This document shows, in pieces, positions 63,827-64,000 of a stretch of 64,000 nt of DNA. Made by a program: the position numbers and the translations under genes. Numbering within the stretch: position 1 is the first letter of the stretch; every line of letters starts with the position of its first letter. This DNA is from an uncultured Treponema sp. (GTDB taxonomy: Bacteria > Spirochaetota > Spirochaetia > Treponematales > Treponemataceae): the NCBI GenBank assembly GCA_947166355.1, contig CAMVDX010000001.1:310001-374000 (forward strand). The letters run 5' to 3'. Under the pieces are notes generated by a model. It saw nothing but the letters and a program-made list of their open reading frames with translations, did not search any database and had not been told where the DNA came from.

Positions 63827-64000
63827 TAATACGCGCCCTTGCTCACTAGAATTTTCATCAAATCCTGAAGCACACCAACGTCAAGGTCTTCTGCTTCAAA
63901 GTTTACAAGGCGGCCAAATTCTTCCCAGTCTGAATCACTAACCAGCTCCTGATATTCATCACTGTTTTCAAGGAAGGCAAGATAAGCCGCAAGCCGGTTC
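63826..64000 (-). CDS. 3' end of an uncharacterised protein, partial
   Basis: The visible 57 codons end in TAA overlapping the ATG of the radical SAM gene. The C-terminus is acidic (LENSDEYQELVSDSDWEEFG, then DLDVGVLQDLMKILVSKGAY). The 5' part lies outside the window. No family was recognised. Confidence 0.6.
   Translation of the reverse strand, partial: NRLAAYLAFLENSDEYQELVSDSDWEEFGRLVNFEAEDLDVGVLQDLMKILVSKGAY

Overview
The window looks like chromosome from a host-associated Treponema (Spirochaetota). The reasons are two giant secreted proteins built of Ig-like repeats, a spirochaete-style lipobox on the one whose start is visible, moderate GC content, and very many short palindromic repeats, some of which sit inside genes. 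The genus is inferred from gene content. No rRNA or tRNA gene was seen.

Layout. 1-11866 is the 3' part of a giant Ig-repeat gene. 11867-13637 holds palindromic repeats, a 5'-truncated Rpn-type nuclease gene and the leader of the next gene. 13638-30635 encodes a 5,665-residue Ig-repeat lipoprotein with a (CTTCT)n tract in its signal peptide. 30636-32503 is an accessory patch. It holds a remnant of a third giant gene, a candidate type I toxin-antitoxin locus (36-residue peptide facing a small RNA), a second and partly deleted copy of that locus, and a GNAT/small-protein pair. 32714-35156 has cytidine deaminase, a CotH-family protein and an uncharacterised protein. 35282-39594 is a heterodimeric ABC exporter operon behind a short leader ORF. 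39650-42989 has an sRNA candidate, a membrane-anchored S33 hydrolase, a transglutaminase-like protein and an AraC regulator. 42989-46819 is a very large GH13 protein with a histone-H1-like tail. 47066-50455 is an AT-rich island with an XRE regulator, three small genes of unknown function, a transglutaminase/beta-barrel fusion and an orphan HigA beside a broken HigB. 50581-64000 is mostly housekeeping: GNATs, a PAS-GGDEF protein, 4-alpha-glucanotransferase, a TetR/membrane operon, LytTR-DUF3021, Nudix-HD, a CPBP protease, an esterase and a PflX-like radical SAM enzyme.

Themes. (1) Surface variation: paralogous giant proteins share nearly identical stretches, and a pentanucleotide repeat could switch one of them on and off. 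(2) Palindromic repeats as gene modifiers: one family (called B here) sits in frame inside the ABC exporter and radical SAM genes and probably, in degenerate form, in the Nudix-HD gene. Another (C) lies in the exporter leader ORF, and another (A) abuts the Rpn remnant. (3) Small regulatory loci: the best candidate for an undescribed system is the convergent peptide/antisense-RNA locus at 30957-31317 with its diverged copy. The array of three equally built inverted elements at 61968-62186 is also unexplained.

Functional links. The GH13 protein and the GH77 4-alpha-glucanotransferase point to alpha-glucan use, and the AraC regulator overlaps the GH13 stop codon. LytTR with DUF3021, and TetR with a membrane protein, are self-contained regulatory pairs. 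All functions are inferred from sequence reading alone; no database search was run.
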